Assembly (NCBI GenBank): GCA_002423025.1
Contig: DIUN01000018.1
Location: forward strand, 59,492-118,067
Length of the DNA stretch: 58,576 bases
Direction: 5' to 3'
Origin: Sphingomonadales bacterium UBA6157
GTDB taxonomy: Bacteria; Pseudomonadota; Alphaproteobacteria; Sphingomonadales; Sphingomonadaceae
Shown: positions 52,006 through 58,576 of the stretch, piece after piece
Layout: every line of letters begins with the position of its first letter
Numbering within the stretch: position 1 is the stretch's first letter
Notes under the pieces: model-generated
What the model was told of the DNA's origin: nothing
Databases searched by the model: none
Seen by the model: the letters and a program-made list of their open reading frames with translations, nothing else
Program-made: the position numbers and the translations under genes

Positions 52006-52707
52006 GTGGTGCGATTGGCCATTCTAGACGATGATCGTGAGCTGTGTGCCGAGGTGGCCGCGGTGATGCGTGCTTCGGGCCATGTGTGCTTCGAGTATCA
52101 CGCTGGCGATGATCTGCGCCGCGCCTTGCGCCGGGAAAGCTTTGACCTGCTGCTGCTGGATTGGGACATTGCCGATGCCAGCGGCGTGGACGTGATGGCC
52201 TGGGCGCGTGCCAACATGCCGGCGCCGCCGCCGGTGCTGATGTTCACCGAGATTGGCGCCGATGGCGAACTGGCGGCCGGGCTGGACAGCGGTGCCGATG
52301 ATTACATCACCAAGCCACTGGCCATGCCGATGCTCAAGGCGCGGGTGGAGGCGCTGCTGCGCCGCAGCTATGGCGGTGTCGATGGCCCGCGCATCGAGCG
52401 CTTCGGAGACCATGTGTTCGACCCGATCGCCATGACGGTGACAGTGCGCGGCCTGCCGGTGATGGTGACGGCCAAGGAATTCGGCCTGGCGCTGCTGCTG
52501 TTCCGCAATACCAACCGGCCGCTCTCGCGCTCGCACATCATGGAAACGGTGTGGGGCCGCAACCCGGATACGGCGAGCCGGACGCTCGATGCCCATGTCT
52601 CGCAGATCAGGCGGCGGCTGGCGCTCAAGCCGGACCATGGCCTGCGGCTCGGCTCGGTCTACAGCTTCGGCTATCGGCTGGAGCGGCTTTCCTCCAGCAT
52701 GGGCTGA
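52006..52707 (+). CDS. OmpR-family response regulator, orphan
   Basis: 233 residues. The receiver domain has the acidic pair (LAILDDDRE), the phosphorylated aspartate D52 (LLLLDWDIADASG), the switch threonine in LMFTEIG and the lysine in YITKPLAM. The output is a winged-helix DNA-binding domain: VTAKEFGLALLLFRNTNRPLSRSHIMETVWG ... TLDAHVSQIRRRLAL ... VYSFGYRLE. No histidine kinase gene is adjacent. Two GTG codons (52006, 52009) follow AAGGA; either could be the start. Confidence 0.92.
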   Translation: MVRLAILDDDRELCAEVAAVMRASGHVCFEYHAGDDLRRALRRESFDLLLLDWDIADASGVDVMAWARANMPAPPPVLMFTEIGADGELAAGLDSGADDYITKPLAMPMLKARVEALLRRSYGGVDGPRIERFGDHVFDPIAMTVTVRGLPVMVTAKEFGLALLLFRNTNRPLSRSHIMETVWGRNPDTASRTLDAHVSQIRRRLALKPDHGLRLGSVYSFGYRLERLSSSMG

Positions 52708-52714
52708 ACGCCCG

Positions 52715-53596
52715 TCAGGCTAGCCGCTGCTCGGCCAGCCAGGCGCGGACCGCGGGGCCGACATCCTCCCGCTCCAGAGCCAGCGCGATATTGGCGGTGA
52801 TGTGCCCGGCCTTGTCCCCGCAATCGAAGCGGGTGCCGGTGAAGGTGATAGCGTGGAACGGCTGCACGCCGATCAGCTCCGCCATGGCGTCCGTCAGCTG
52901 GATCTCGCCGCCGGCGCCGCGCTTGCCGGCCTCGAGAATGCCCATCACTTCGGGTTGCAGGATGTAGCGGCCAATGGCGGCAAGGCGTGAGGGCGCGGTG
53001 CCGGCAGCGGGCTTTTCCACCAGGCCCTTCACTTCCGTCAGCTTGCCGTCCTGTGCGCCGGGCGTGACGATGCCGTAGCGGCTGGTGTGTTCCTCGGGCA
53101 CTTCAAGCACCGAGATGATGTTGCCGCCCAGCCGCGCATAAGCCTCGTGCATCTCGGCCAGCGCCGGGGCCTTGGGGCTCCAAAGCAGCTCATCGGGCAG
53201 CAGCACGGCAAAGGCATCGTTGCCGGTGACATGCCGGGCGCACCACACGGCATGGCCCAGCCCGAGCGGCTCCTGCTGGCGCACATAGGCGATGCGGCCG
53301 GGGGAAAGCTGGGTGGCCTCCAGCACCGCCAGCTCGGCCACCTTGCCCTTGGCCTTGAGGCTGGCGACCAGCTCGGCGGCGATATCGAAATAATCCTCGA
53401 GCGCCGATTTGCCGCGCGCGGTCACGAACACCAGCCGCTCGATGCCGGCAGCCAGCGCTTCGTCCACGGCATATTGCAGCAGCGGCTTGTCCACCACCGG
53501 CAGCAGCTCCTTGGGTACCGCCTTGGTGGCGGGCAGGAAGCGCGTGCCCTGGCCGCCGACGGGGAACACTGCTGTCTTGACCGGCTTGATCGACAT
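52715..53596 (-). CDS. galU: UTP-glucose-1-phosphate uridylyltransferase
   Basis: 293 residues. It makes UDP-glucose for envelope glycans. The nucleotide-binding signature FPVGGQGTRFLPATKAVPKELLPVVDKP is intact, with YAVDEALAAGIERLVFVTARGKSALEDYFD, FAVLLPDEL and GKRGAGGEIQLTDAM following. It lies downstream of lysA on the same strand (84-base gap) and converges with the response regulator. Confidence 0.96.
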   Translation of the reverse strand: MSIKPVKTAVFPVGGQGTRFLPATKAVPKELLPVVDKPLLQYAVDEALAAGIERLVFVTARGKSALEDYFDIAAELVASLKAKGKVAELAVLEATQLSPGRIAYVRQQEPLGLGHAVWCARHVTGNDAFAVLLPDELLWSPKAPALAEMHEAYARLGGNIISVLEVPEEHTSRYGIVTPGAQDGKLTEVKGLVEKPAAGTAPSRLAAIGRYILQPEVMGILEAGKRGAGGEIQLTDAMAELIGVQPFHAITFTGTRFDCGDKAGHITANIALALEREDVGPAVRAWLAEQRLA

Positions 53597-53680
53597 TGTC
53601 GCTCCGTGGCTGTTGCACGCCTGCTTAGGCCTGCAAGTGTTGCGATTCCCCTACGGTTGGCGCGGCAGAAGGTTGCGCCG

Positions 53681-54946
53681 CTAGAGCCAGGGGGCCTTGG
53701 CGTCCAGCGCCAGCATGGCGGCGGGCTGGTTGCGCTCGGAGACGATGGCCCAATCATTGCCGTGCACCATCACCTCGGGCACCAGCGGCCGCGAGTTGTA
53801 GGTGCTGGCCATGGTGGCGGCATAGGCTCCCGCGGTCATGAAGGCGATGCGGTCCCCGGCCTTGACGGCTTCGATCTCGCGATCATCGGCAAAGGTGTCC
53901 CCGCTCTCGCACACCGGGCCGACAACGGTGGCGACCATGCGCTCATCGGTGGGGCGCAGCGCGCGGATATCGTGCCAGGCGCCATAGAGCGACGGGCGCA
54001 GCAGGTCGTTCATGCCGGCATCCGCCACCACGAAGGTCTTGGAGGCGCCCTGCTTGGTGAGGATGACGGTGGAGACGAGTACGCCGGCATTGCCCACGAC
54101 CATCCGGCCTGGCTCGAAGATCAGCCGCTGCTGCCAGCCGCGCGTGGCGCGCGCCACCATGGCGGCATACACCGCCGGGCTGGGCGGCGCCGGCTGGTCG
54201 TGCCGATAGGGCACGCCAAGGCCGCCGCCGACATCGATGCGGGAGACGGGGTGCCCGGCGTGGCCAAGCTCCTTCGCCAGCGCGCCCAGCGTGCCGATGC
54301 AGGCCTCGATGGGGCCAAGATCGGTCAGCTGGCTGCCGATGTGCGCGGCGATGCCGACGGGCGCCAGGCTGGGGTAGCCCGCCGCCATCACAAAGGCTGC
54401 CGCGGCGCGCTCGATGGGAATGCCGAACTTGCTGTCCTGACCACCGGTGCTGATCTTGGCGTGGGTGCGCGGGTCCACCGCCGGGTTGACGCGAATGGCG
54501 ATCTCGGGCCGCGCCTTGTAGGCCGCTGCCACCTCGGCAAGCATGGCGATCTCGGCCTCGGACTCGACATTGAACTGCAGGATGCCGGCCTCGATGCCGG
54601 CGGCCAGCTCGTGCGGCTGCTTGCCGACGCCCGAGAACACGATGCGATCCGCCGGGATGCCCGCGGCCAGCGCGCGCGCCAGCTCGCCGCCGGACACCAC
54701 ATCGGCGCCGGCGCCCAGCTTGGAGAGGGTGGAGAGCACCGAGAGATTGGGGTTGGACTTGACCGCGAACGCCACCAGCGGATCACCATTGCCCAGCCCG
54801 GCCACGGCGGCGGCAAAGACATTGTAATGCCGCTCGATGGTGGCGCTGCTGTAGCAGTAAAACGGCGTGCCGACCTTTTCGGCCAGCATTTCGAGGCTGA
54901 TGCCCTCGGCGTGCATGACGCCATCGCGGATTTCAAAATGGTCCAT
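53681..54946 (-). CDS. lysA: Diaminopimelate decarboxylase
   Basis: 421 residues, PLP-dependent, the last step of lysine synthesis. The PLP lysine is in LVAFAVKSNPNLSVL. Other marks are GVGKQPHELAAGIEAGILQFNVESEAEI, HIGSQLTDLGPIE, DVGGGLGVPY, EPGRMVVGNAGVLV and GPVCESGDTFA with the partner-subunit cysteine. It follows argH and lptM on the same strand, a conserved proteobacterial order. Confidence 0.97.
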   Translation of the reverse strand: MDHFEIRDGVMHAEGISLEMLAEKVGTPFYCYSSATIERHYNVFAAAVAGLGNGDPLVAFAVKSNPNLSVLSTLSKLGAGADVVSGGELARALAAGIPADRIVFSGVGKQPHELAAGIEAGILQFNVESEAEIAMLAEVAAAYKARPEIAIRVNPAVDPRTHAKISTGGQDSKFGIPIERAAAAFVMAAGYPSLAPVGIAAHIGSQLTDLGPIEACIGTLGALAKELGHAGHPVSRIDVGGGLGVPYRHDQPAPPSPAVYAAMVARATRGWQQRLIFEPGRMVVGNAGVLVSTVILTKQGASKTFVVADAGMNDLLRPSLYGAWHDIRALRPTDERMVATVVGPVCESGDTFADDREIEAVKAGDRIAFMTAGAYAATMASTYNSRPLVPEVMVHGNDWAIVSERNQPAAMLALDAKAPWL

Positions 54947-55000
54947 CTTCGGGCCTTTGGAACAGGGTGTGCGGCGCAGGGATTGCAGTTGCGGCGCGGG

Positions 55001-55252
55001 TTATCTTGGCGGCGGTGGCATGTTGAAGCGGTCGTCGATGCGATCCTCGGATTTTCCCAGCGGATCATCGACACGGCCGGGCGCGGAGGACGGCGGCAGC
55101 TTGAGCATCTGCTCCGGCGTTGGTGCCTTCATCGTGTCCGCGGCCTGGCGCGGGGCGGGGCGCGGCGCCACGGGCGTCAGCTCGCCCTGCTTGCCGCAGG
55201 CGGCGAGCAGCAGCGCTGCCAGCAAGGCAGCGGGAAGTAGCGGGCGGCTCAC
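55001..55252 (-). CDS. lptM: Small lipoprotein LptM-like (YifL family)
   Basis: 83 residues with a GTG start overlapping the argH stop by 4 bases. The N-terminus RPLLPAALLAALLLAACGKQGELTP has a lipobox (L-A-A-C) and the CG-x-KG-x-L-like start typical of LptM/YifL, which assists assembly of the LPS translocon LptDE. The rest is a Pro-rich tail ending in NMPPPPR. Position between argH and lysA supports the assignment. Confidence 0.8.
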   Translation of the reverse strand: MSRPLLPAALLAALLLAACGKQGELTPVAPRPAPRQAADTMKAPTPEQMLKLPPSSAPGRVDDPLGKSEDRIDDRFNMPPPPR

Positions 55253-56670
55253 AGCGCTGCCCGCGCGGCGGCGATGGCGGCGCGCACATTGGCCGGGGCG
55301 GTGCCGCCAAAGCTGGTGCGGCTGGCGACAGAGGCTTCCACCGAGAGCACCGAGCGCACGGCGGGCGTGAGCCGCGCATCGATGCCGGCCAGCGTTTCGT
55401 CGGAAAGCCCATCGAGGTCGATCCCGGCAGCCTCGGCGGCGCGGACGGCGCGGCCGGTGATGTCGTGCGCCTGGCGGAACGGCACGCCGGCCTCGCGCAC
55501 CAGCCAATCGGCAAGATCGGTGGCGGTGGAGAAGCCGCTGGCCGCAGCGGCGCGCATTTTGGCTGCGTTGAAGGTGATGCTCTCGACCATGCCTGTCATG
55601 CAGGTGAGGCACAGGGCGAGCGTTTCATGCGCTTCGAACACCGGCGCCTTGTCGTCCTGCATGTCCTTGGAATAGGCCAGCGGCAGGCCCTTCATGATAA
55701 TGGCGAGGCGCTGCAGCGCCGCCAGGAACAGCCCGGACTTGGCGCGCACCAGTTCGGCGGCATCCGGATTGCGCTTCTGCGGCATGATCGAGGAGCCGGT
55801 GGACCAGGCATCGGGCAGGGTGATGAAGCCATAGGGCTGGCTCGCCCAGATGATGATCTCCTCGGCCAGCCGTGACAGGTGCAGCCCGGCCATGGCGGCC
55901 GAGGCGAGGTAATCCAGCGCGAAATCCCGATCCGAGACCGAATCGAGCGAGTTGGTGGTGGGGCGATCAAAGCCCAGCGCCTGTGCCGTGGCATGGCGAT
56001 CGATGGGGAAGCTGGTGCCGGCAAGCGCGGCGGCGCCCAGCGGGCATTCGTTCATGCGGCGCGCGGCATCGGCAAAGCGCGAGCGGTCCCGTGCGGCCAT
56101 CGCCACATAGGCCATCAAGTGGTGGCCGAGCGTGACAGGCTGCGCCACCTGGAGATGGGTGAAGCCGGGCATGATGGTGGCGGCGTGCTCCTCGGCGCGG
56201 GCGAGCAAGGCCGCGGTGAAGGCCTTGAGCCCCGCATCGGTTTCCGCACAGGCAGCGCGCACCCACAGCCGGAAATCGGTCGCGACCTGGTCGTTGCGCG
56301 AGCGGGCGGTGTGCAGGCGGCCGGCCGAGGGGCCGATCAGCTCGGCGAGGCGGGTTTCCACCGTCATGTGGATGTCTTCCAGCGCGACGATCTCGGGGAC
56401 GCCGCTGGCCTCATACTCAGCCTCGATGGTGGCAAGGCCCTGCAGGATGGCGCTGACATCTTCGGCGGGGATGATGCCCTGCGCGCCCAGCATCGTCACA
56501 TGCGCGCGGCTGCCGGCGAGGTCTTGTCGCCACAGGCGCTTGTCCACGCCGATGGAGGCGTTTATCTCAGCCATGACAGCGGCTGGGCCAGCCCCGAAGC
56601 GGCCTCCCCACAGCGGATTGGAAGATGGAATGGGCGTCGAGATTGCCAGGCTCCTGATTGCGGGCAGCAT
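55249..56670 (-). CDS. argH: Argininosuccinate lyase
   Basis: About 473 residues. Last step of arginine synthesis. Marks: NPLWGGRFGAGPAAVMAEINASIGVDKRLWRQDLAGSRAH, VALEDIHMTVETRL, GRLHTARSRNDQVATDFRLWV, and the signature GSSIMPQKRNPDAAELVRAKSG. The start is uncertain. The ATG at 56670 is the only ATG that keeps the WGGRF motif, but it overlaps the divergent TlpA gene by 41 bases and has no ribosome-binding site. A non-ATG start nearer WGGRF (about 56619) is possible. The later ATG at MAEINAS would drop a conserved motif. Confidence 0.95.
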   Translation of the reverse strand: MLPAIRSLAISTPIPSSNPLWGGRFGAGPAAVMAEINASIGVDKRLWRQDLAGSRAHVTMLGAQGIIPAEDVSAILQGLATIEAEYEASGVPEIVALEDIHMTVETRLAELIGPSAGRLHTARSRNDQVATDFRLWVRAACAETDAGLKAFTAALLARAEEHAATIMPGFTHLQVAQPVTLGHHLMAYVAMAARDRSRFADAARRMNECPLGAAALAGTSFPIDRHATAQALGFDRPTTNSLDSVSDRDFALDYLASAAMAGLHLSRLAEEIIIWASQPYGFITLPDAWSTGSSIMPQKRNPDAAELVRAKSGLFLAALQRLAIIMKGLPLAYSKDMQDDKAPVFEAHETLALCLTCMTGMVESITFNAAKMRAAAASGFSTATDLADWLVREAGVPFRQAHDITGRAVRAAEAAGIDLDGLSDETLAGIDARLTPAVRSVLSVEASVASRTSFGGTAPANVRAAIAAARAAL

Positions 56671-57208
56671 AGTGCTGATTCTGGGCGGCTGCGATGGCGG
56701 CGATAAGGGAAACACCGCCGCGCCGCAAGCAACAGCCGCGCCGAGTGGCCAGCCTGCGAAGAGCGCCGAGGCACCGCTCAACAGCATTGACCGCAGCTTT
56801 GCCGGCACGCCGGCCCCGGATGTGACCTGGGAGAAGCGCGGCGGCGGCACTGGCAGCATGGCCGATTACAAGGGCAAGCGTGTGCTGGTGAACCTGTGGG
56901 CGACCTGGTGCGCACCCTGCATCGCCGAAATGCCCGAGCTGGATGCGCTGGCCGCCAAGCGCGGCGAAGCGCTGGTGGTTTTGCCAGTGAGCCAGGACAT
57001 GGAGGGCTGGCAGGCGGTGAACGGCTTCTTCTCGCCCGGCAAGTTCAGGGTGCTGGTGCCGGTGCTCGACCAGCCGGGCAGCCTTGGTGAGCGGCTGAAG
57101 GTGCGCGGGCTGCCGGTCTCGGTGCTTTATGACGAAGCGGGCAAGGAGATCTGGCGCGTCTCCGGCACGCCGGACTGGGCGGCGGAGGCGGAGAAGGGCA
57201 CGATTTGA
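56630..57208 (+). CDS. TlpA/ResA-like thioredoxin lipoprotein
   Basis: 192 residues. A lipobox (LILGGC) follows a short hydrophobic N-terminus, so it is a periplasm-facing lipoprotein. The thioredoxin domain has W-C-A-P-C (NLWATWCAPCIAEMPELDALA) and the cis-Pro GLPVSVLYDEAGKEIWRVSG. It likely reduces apocytochromes or other exported thiols. GGAAG lies 5 bases before the ATG at 56630. The 3' end overlaps the converging glycosyltransferase by 82 bases and the 5' end overlaps the proposed argH start. Confidence 0.88.
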   Translation: MGVEIARLLIAGSIVLILGGCDGGDKGNTAAPQATAAPSGQPAKSAEAPLNSIDRSFAGTPAPDVTWEKRGGGTGSMADYKGKRVLVNLWATWCAPCIAEMPELDALAAKRGEALVVLPVSQDMEGWQAVNGFFSPGKFRVLVPVLDQPGSLGERLKVRGLPVSVLYDEAGKEIWRVSGTPDWAAEAEKGTI

Positions 57209-58176
57209 GGTTCGGCTGGCGTGCCCCCTGCTGCAAGTTCCAGCCGGCGGACTTTCTCAAGCGTCAGCTCGAGCAATTGCCGGTTGTGGCCGAGCAGATC
57301 GGCGATCAGCCCAAGCAGCAGGGTGAGGATGCCGATAACGACGAGCGTGCCGCCGAGTACGACGGACTGTACCTTGCCGTCGCCATCGCCCATCAGGAAA
57401 TAGACGAAAAAGCGCATCAGCGGCACCGCCCCGGCGATGAGGAACACGCTGCCGATCGCGAGGAAGCTGCGCAGCGGCTGGTACATCGCATAGCTGCGCA
57501 GCAGCGTGGTGAGCGAGCGCTCGATGAACTGCGGGATGCTCCGGAACAGCCGCGAGGGGCGGGTCTGCAGGTTGGTGCGCACCGGCACGCTCGTCACCGC
57601 GATGTTCTTGCGGCCAAGCTGGATCAGCATCTCGATCGTGTAGCTGAACGACGAGAGGATGTTGATCTGCAGTGCCGCGCTGCGGGACATGGCGCGAAAG
57701 CCGCTCACGGCATCAGGCACGTCCACGCCCGAAAAGCGCCGCACGGTGGCGCTTCCCAGCCGCTGCAGGCGCTTCTTCAGGGGTGAGAATTCGGTGCTGT
57801 GGGCCGTTTGCCGGTCCCCGATCACCACGTCATGGCTGCCGGCGAGGATGGGGGCGATCAGCCGGGGGATGTCCCCGCCATGATATTGATTGTCGCCATC
57901 GGTGTTGACGATGATATCGGCGCCCAGTGCCAGCGACGCGTCCAGGCCCCGGCGGAATGTGTGTGCGAGCCCGAGGTTGCGCTTGTTGACAAGCAGATGG
58001 ACGGTGCGGGTCTCGCCGGCGGCGCGGGCGATGGCGGCGGTGCCATCGGTGGAGCCATCGCAGATGACAAGAATCTCGACGCTGGCGATGCCGGGGATGT
58101 GACGGGGGATGGCGGCCAGCGTGGCGGGCAGCGTCGCGGCTTCATTGAAGCAGGGGATCTGAACGAAAAGTCGCAC
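57127..58176 (-). CDS. Family 2 glycosyltransferase with two C-terminal membrane helices
   Basis: 349 residues with a GTG start (MRLFVQIPCFNEAATLPATL). The GT-A domain holds ILVICDGSTDGTAAIAR, the D-x-D site IIVNTDGDNQYHGGDIPRL and GFRAMSRSAALQ. Two membrane segments near 250-320 (LAIGSVFLIAGAVPLMRFFVYFL, VVLGGTLVVIGILTLLLGLIADLL) place it among undecaprenyl- or dolichyl-phosphate sugar transferases. The start codon lies inside the hairpin at the end of rho, and the last 27 codons overlap the TlpA gene. Confidence 0.86.
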   Translation of the reverse strand: MRLFVQIPCFNEAATLPATLAAIPRHIPGIASVEILVICDGSTDGTAAIARAAGETRTVHLLVNKRNLGLAHTFRRGLDASLALGADIIVNTDGDNQYHGGDIPRLIAPILAGSHDVVIGDRQTAHSTEFSPLKKRLQRLGSATVRRFSGVDVPDAVSGFRAMSRSAALQINILSSFSYTIEMLIQLGRKNIAVTSVPVRTNLQTRPSRLFRSIPQFIERSLTTLLRSYAMYQPLRSFLAIGSVFLIAGAVPLMRFFVYFLMGDGDGKVQSVVLGGTLVVIGILTLLLGLIADLLGHNRQLLELTLEKVRRLELAAGGTPAEPQIVPFSASAAQSGVPETRQISLPASS

Positions 58177-58209
58177 GCGGGGCCCCTGTCTTGAGGGTCC
58201 CCGCGTGCG
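58172..58209 (-). terminator. Long hairpin between rho and the glycosyltransferase
   Basis: A perfect 11-bp inverted repeat (CGCACGCGGGG / CCCCGCGTGCG) with an inner CCCT/AGGG pairing lies just after the rho stop. Read on the minus strand, it is followed by ACTTTTC. It contains the GTG start of the downstream glycosyltransferase, so it could both end rho transcripts and block initiation of the next gene. Confidence 0.6.
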
Positions 58210-58220
58210 GACGATATCCG

Positions 58221-58576
58221 CTACTGGTTCATCCCGTCGAAGAAGTCCTTGTTTGTAACCGTGTCCTTCATCTTGTCGAGCAGGAACTCGACAGCATCGA
58301 TGGTGCCCATCTGCATGAGAATACGGCGCAGGACCCACATCTTGCTGAGCGTGTTCTTGTCCACCAGCAGCTCTTCCTTGCGGGTGCCGGACTTGCCGAT
58401 ATCGATGGCGGGGAAGACGCGCTTGTCGGCGATCTTGCGGTCGAGCACGATTTCGGCGTTGCCGGTGCCCTTGAACTCTTCAAAGATCACTTCGTCCATC
58501 CGGCTGCCGGTATCGATCAGCGCGGTGCTGATGATGGTGAGCGAGCCGCCCTCCTCGATGTTGCGCGCCGCGCCGA
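58221..58576 (-). CDS. rho: Transcription termination factor Rho, C-terminal part (5' end outside window)
   Basis: 118 residues to the stop, open to the window edge. The sequence ARNIEEGGSLTIISTALIDTGSRMDEVIFEEFKGTGN and then ADKRVFPAIDIGKSGTRKEEL is the highly conserved R-loop and C-terminal end of the Rho hexameric RNA helicase, ending DFFDGMNQ. The RNA-binding domain and Walker motifs lie outside the window. Confidence 0.97.
   Translation of the reverse strand, partial: GAARNIEEGGSLTIISTALIDTGSRMDEVIFEEFKGTGNAEIVLDRKIADKRVFPAIDIGKSGTRKEELLVDKNTLSKMWVLRRILMQMGTIDAVEFLLDKMKDTVTNKDFFDGMNQ

Overview
The window is high-GC bacterial DNA, densely coded on both strands with many 1-14 base overlaps between genes. 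Gene content points to an alphaproteobacterium, most likely a sphingomonad (order Sphingomonadales). The clues are lysC followed by a GAF-containing ptsP, the cobT-cobS-dnaJ-like block divergent from bolA, the argH-lptM-lysA-galU run, and the many Tat- or Sec-exported enzymes. This is inferred from gene content and order only; no rRNA is present.

Layout. 1-9.0 kb: housekeeping and small genes (lysC 3' end, nitronate monooxygenase, ptsP, YciI-like, rpmB, GNAT, esterase-like phytase-family protein, recQ). 9.0-10.1 kb: two divergent glycine-zipper envelope proteins. 10.1-14.3 kb: a compact uncharacterised cluster with a radical SAM protein, an NAD-dependent SDR, two rSAM-associated nucleotide-diphospho-sugar-type transferases, and a Rieske protein whose mononuclear-iron motif lies N-terminal to its Rieske centre (reverse of the usual order). 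14.7-19.0 kb: an accessory patch. It has a DUF302 protein, an Lgt-like/TlpA thioredoxin and a Tat-exported DsbA-like protein, bracketed by two copies of the 3' end of a VOC gene. A clearly lower-GC HipA-like kinase/DUF3037 pair and a broken ORF follow.

19.2-24.2 kb: cobT, cobS, a J-domain protein, bolA, an M14-type deacylase and tRNA-Thr(TGT). 24.3-31.5 kb: five co-directional genes, all with export signals (amidohydrolase, divergent gamma-glutamyltransferase homologue, two PQQ-type dehydrogenases, cytochrome c), looking like one periplasmic oxidation/hydrolysis operon abutting the tRNA. 31.6-37.2 kb: two amidases, an acyl-CoA dehydrogenase and the malonate transporter madLM; the second amidase (Tat signal) is in line with madLM.

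37.1-42.5 kb: a LysR regulator divergent from dabB-dabA, the energy-coupled inorganic-carbon transporter, with a perfect 19-bp palindrome between them. 42.5-58.6 kb: mostly core genes (2-hydroxychromene-2-carboxylate isomerase-like, purB, priA, a Wzx-type flippase with a flavin reductase, an orphan OmpR-type regulator behind a long AT-rich leader, galU, lysA, lptM, argH, a TlpA lipoprotein, a family-2 glycosyltransferase and the rho 3' end).

The best candidates for undescribed biology are the rSAM/SDR/transferase/permuted-Rieske cluster, the five-gene exported operon beside tRNA-Thr, and the Tat-amidase-madLM unit. I saw no CRISPR array, transposase gene or rRNA.
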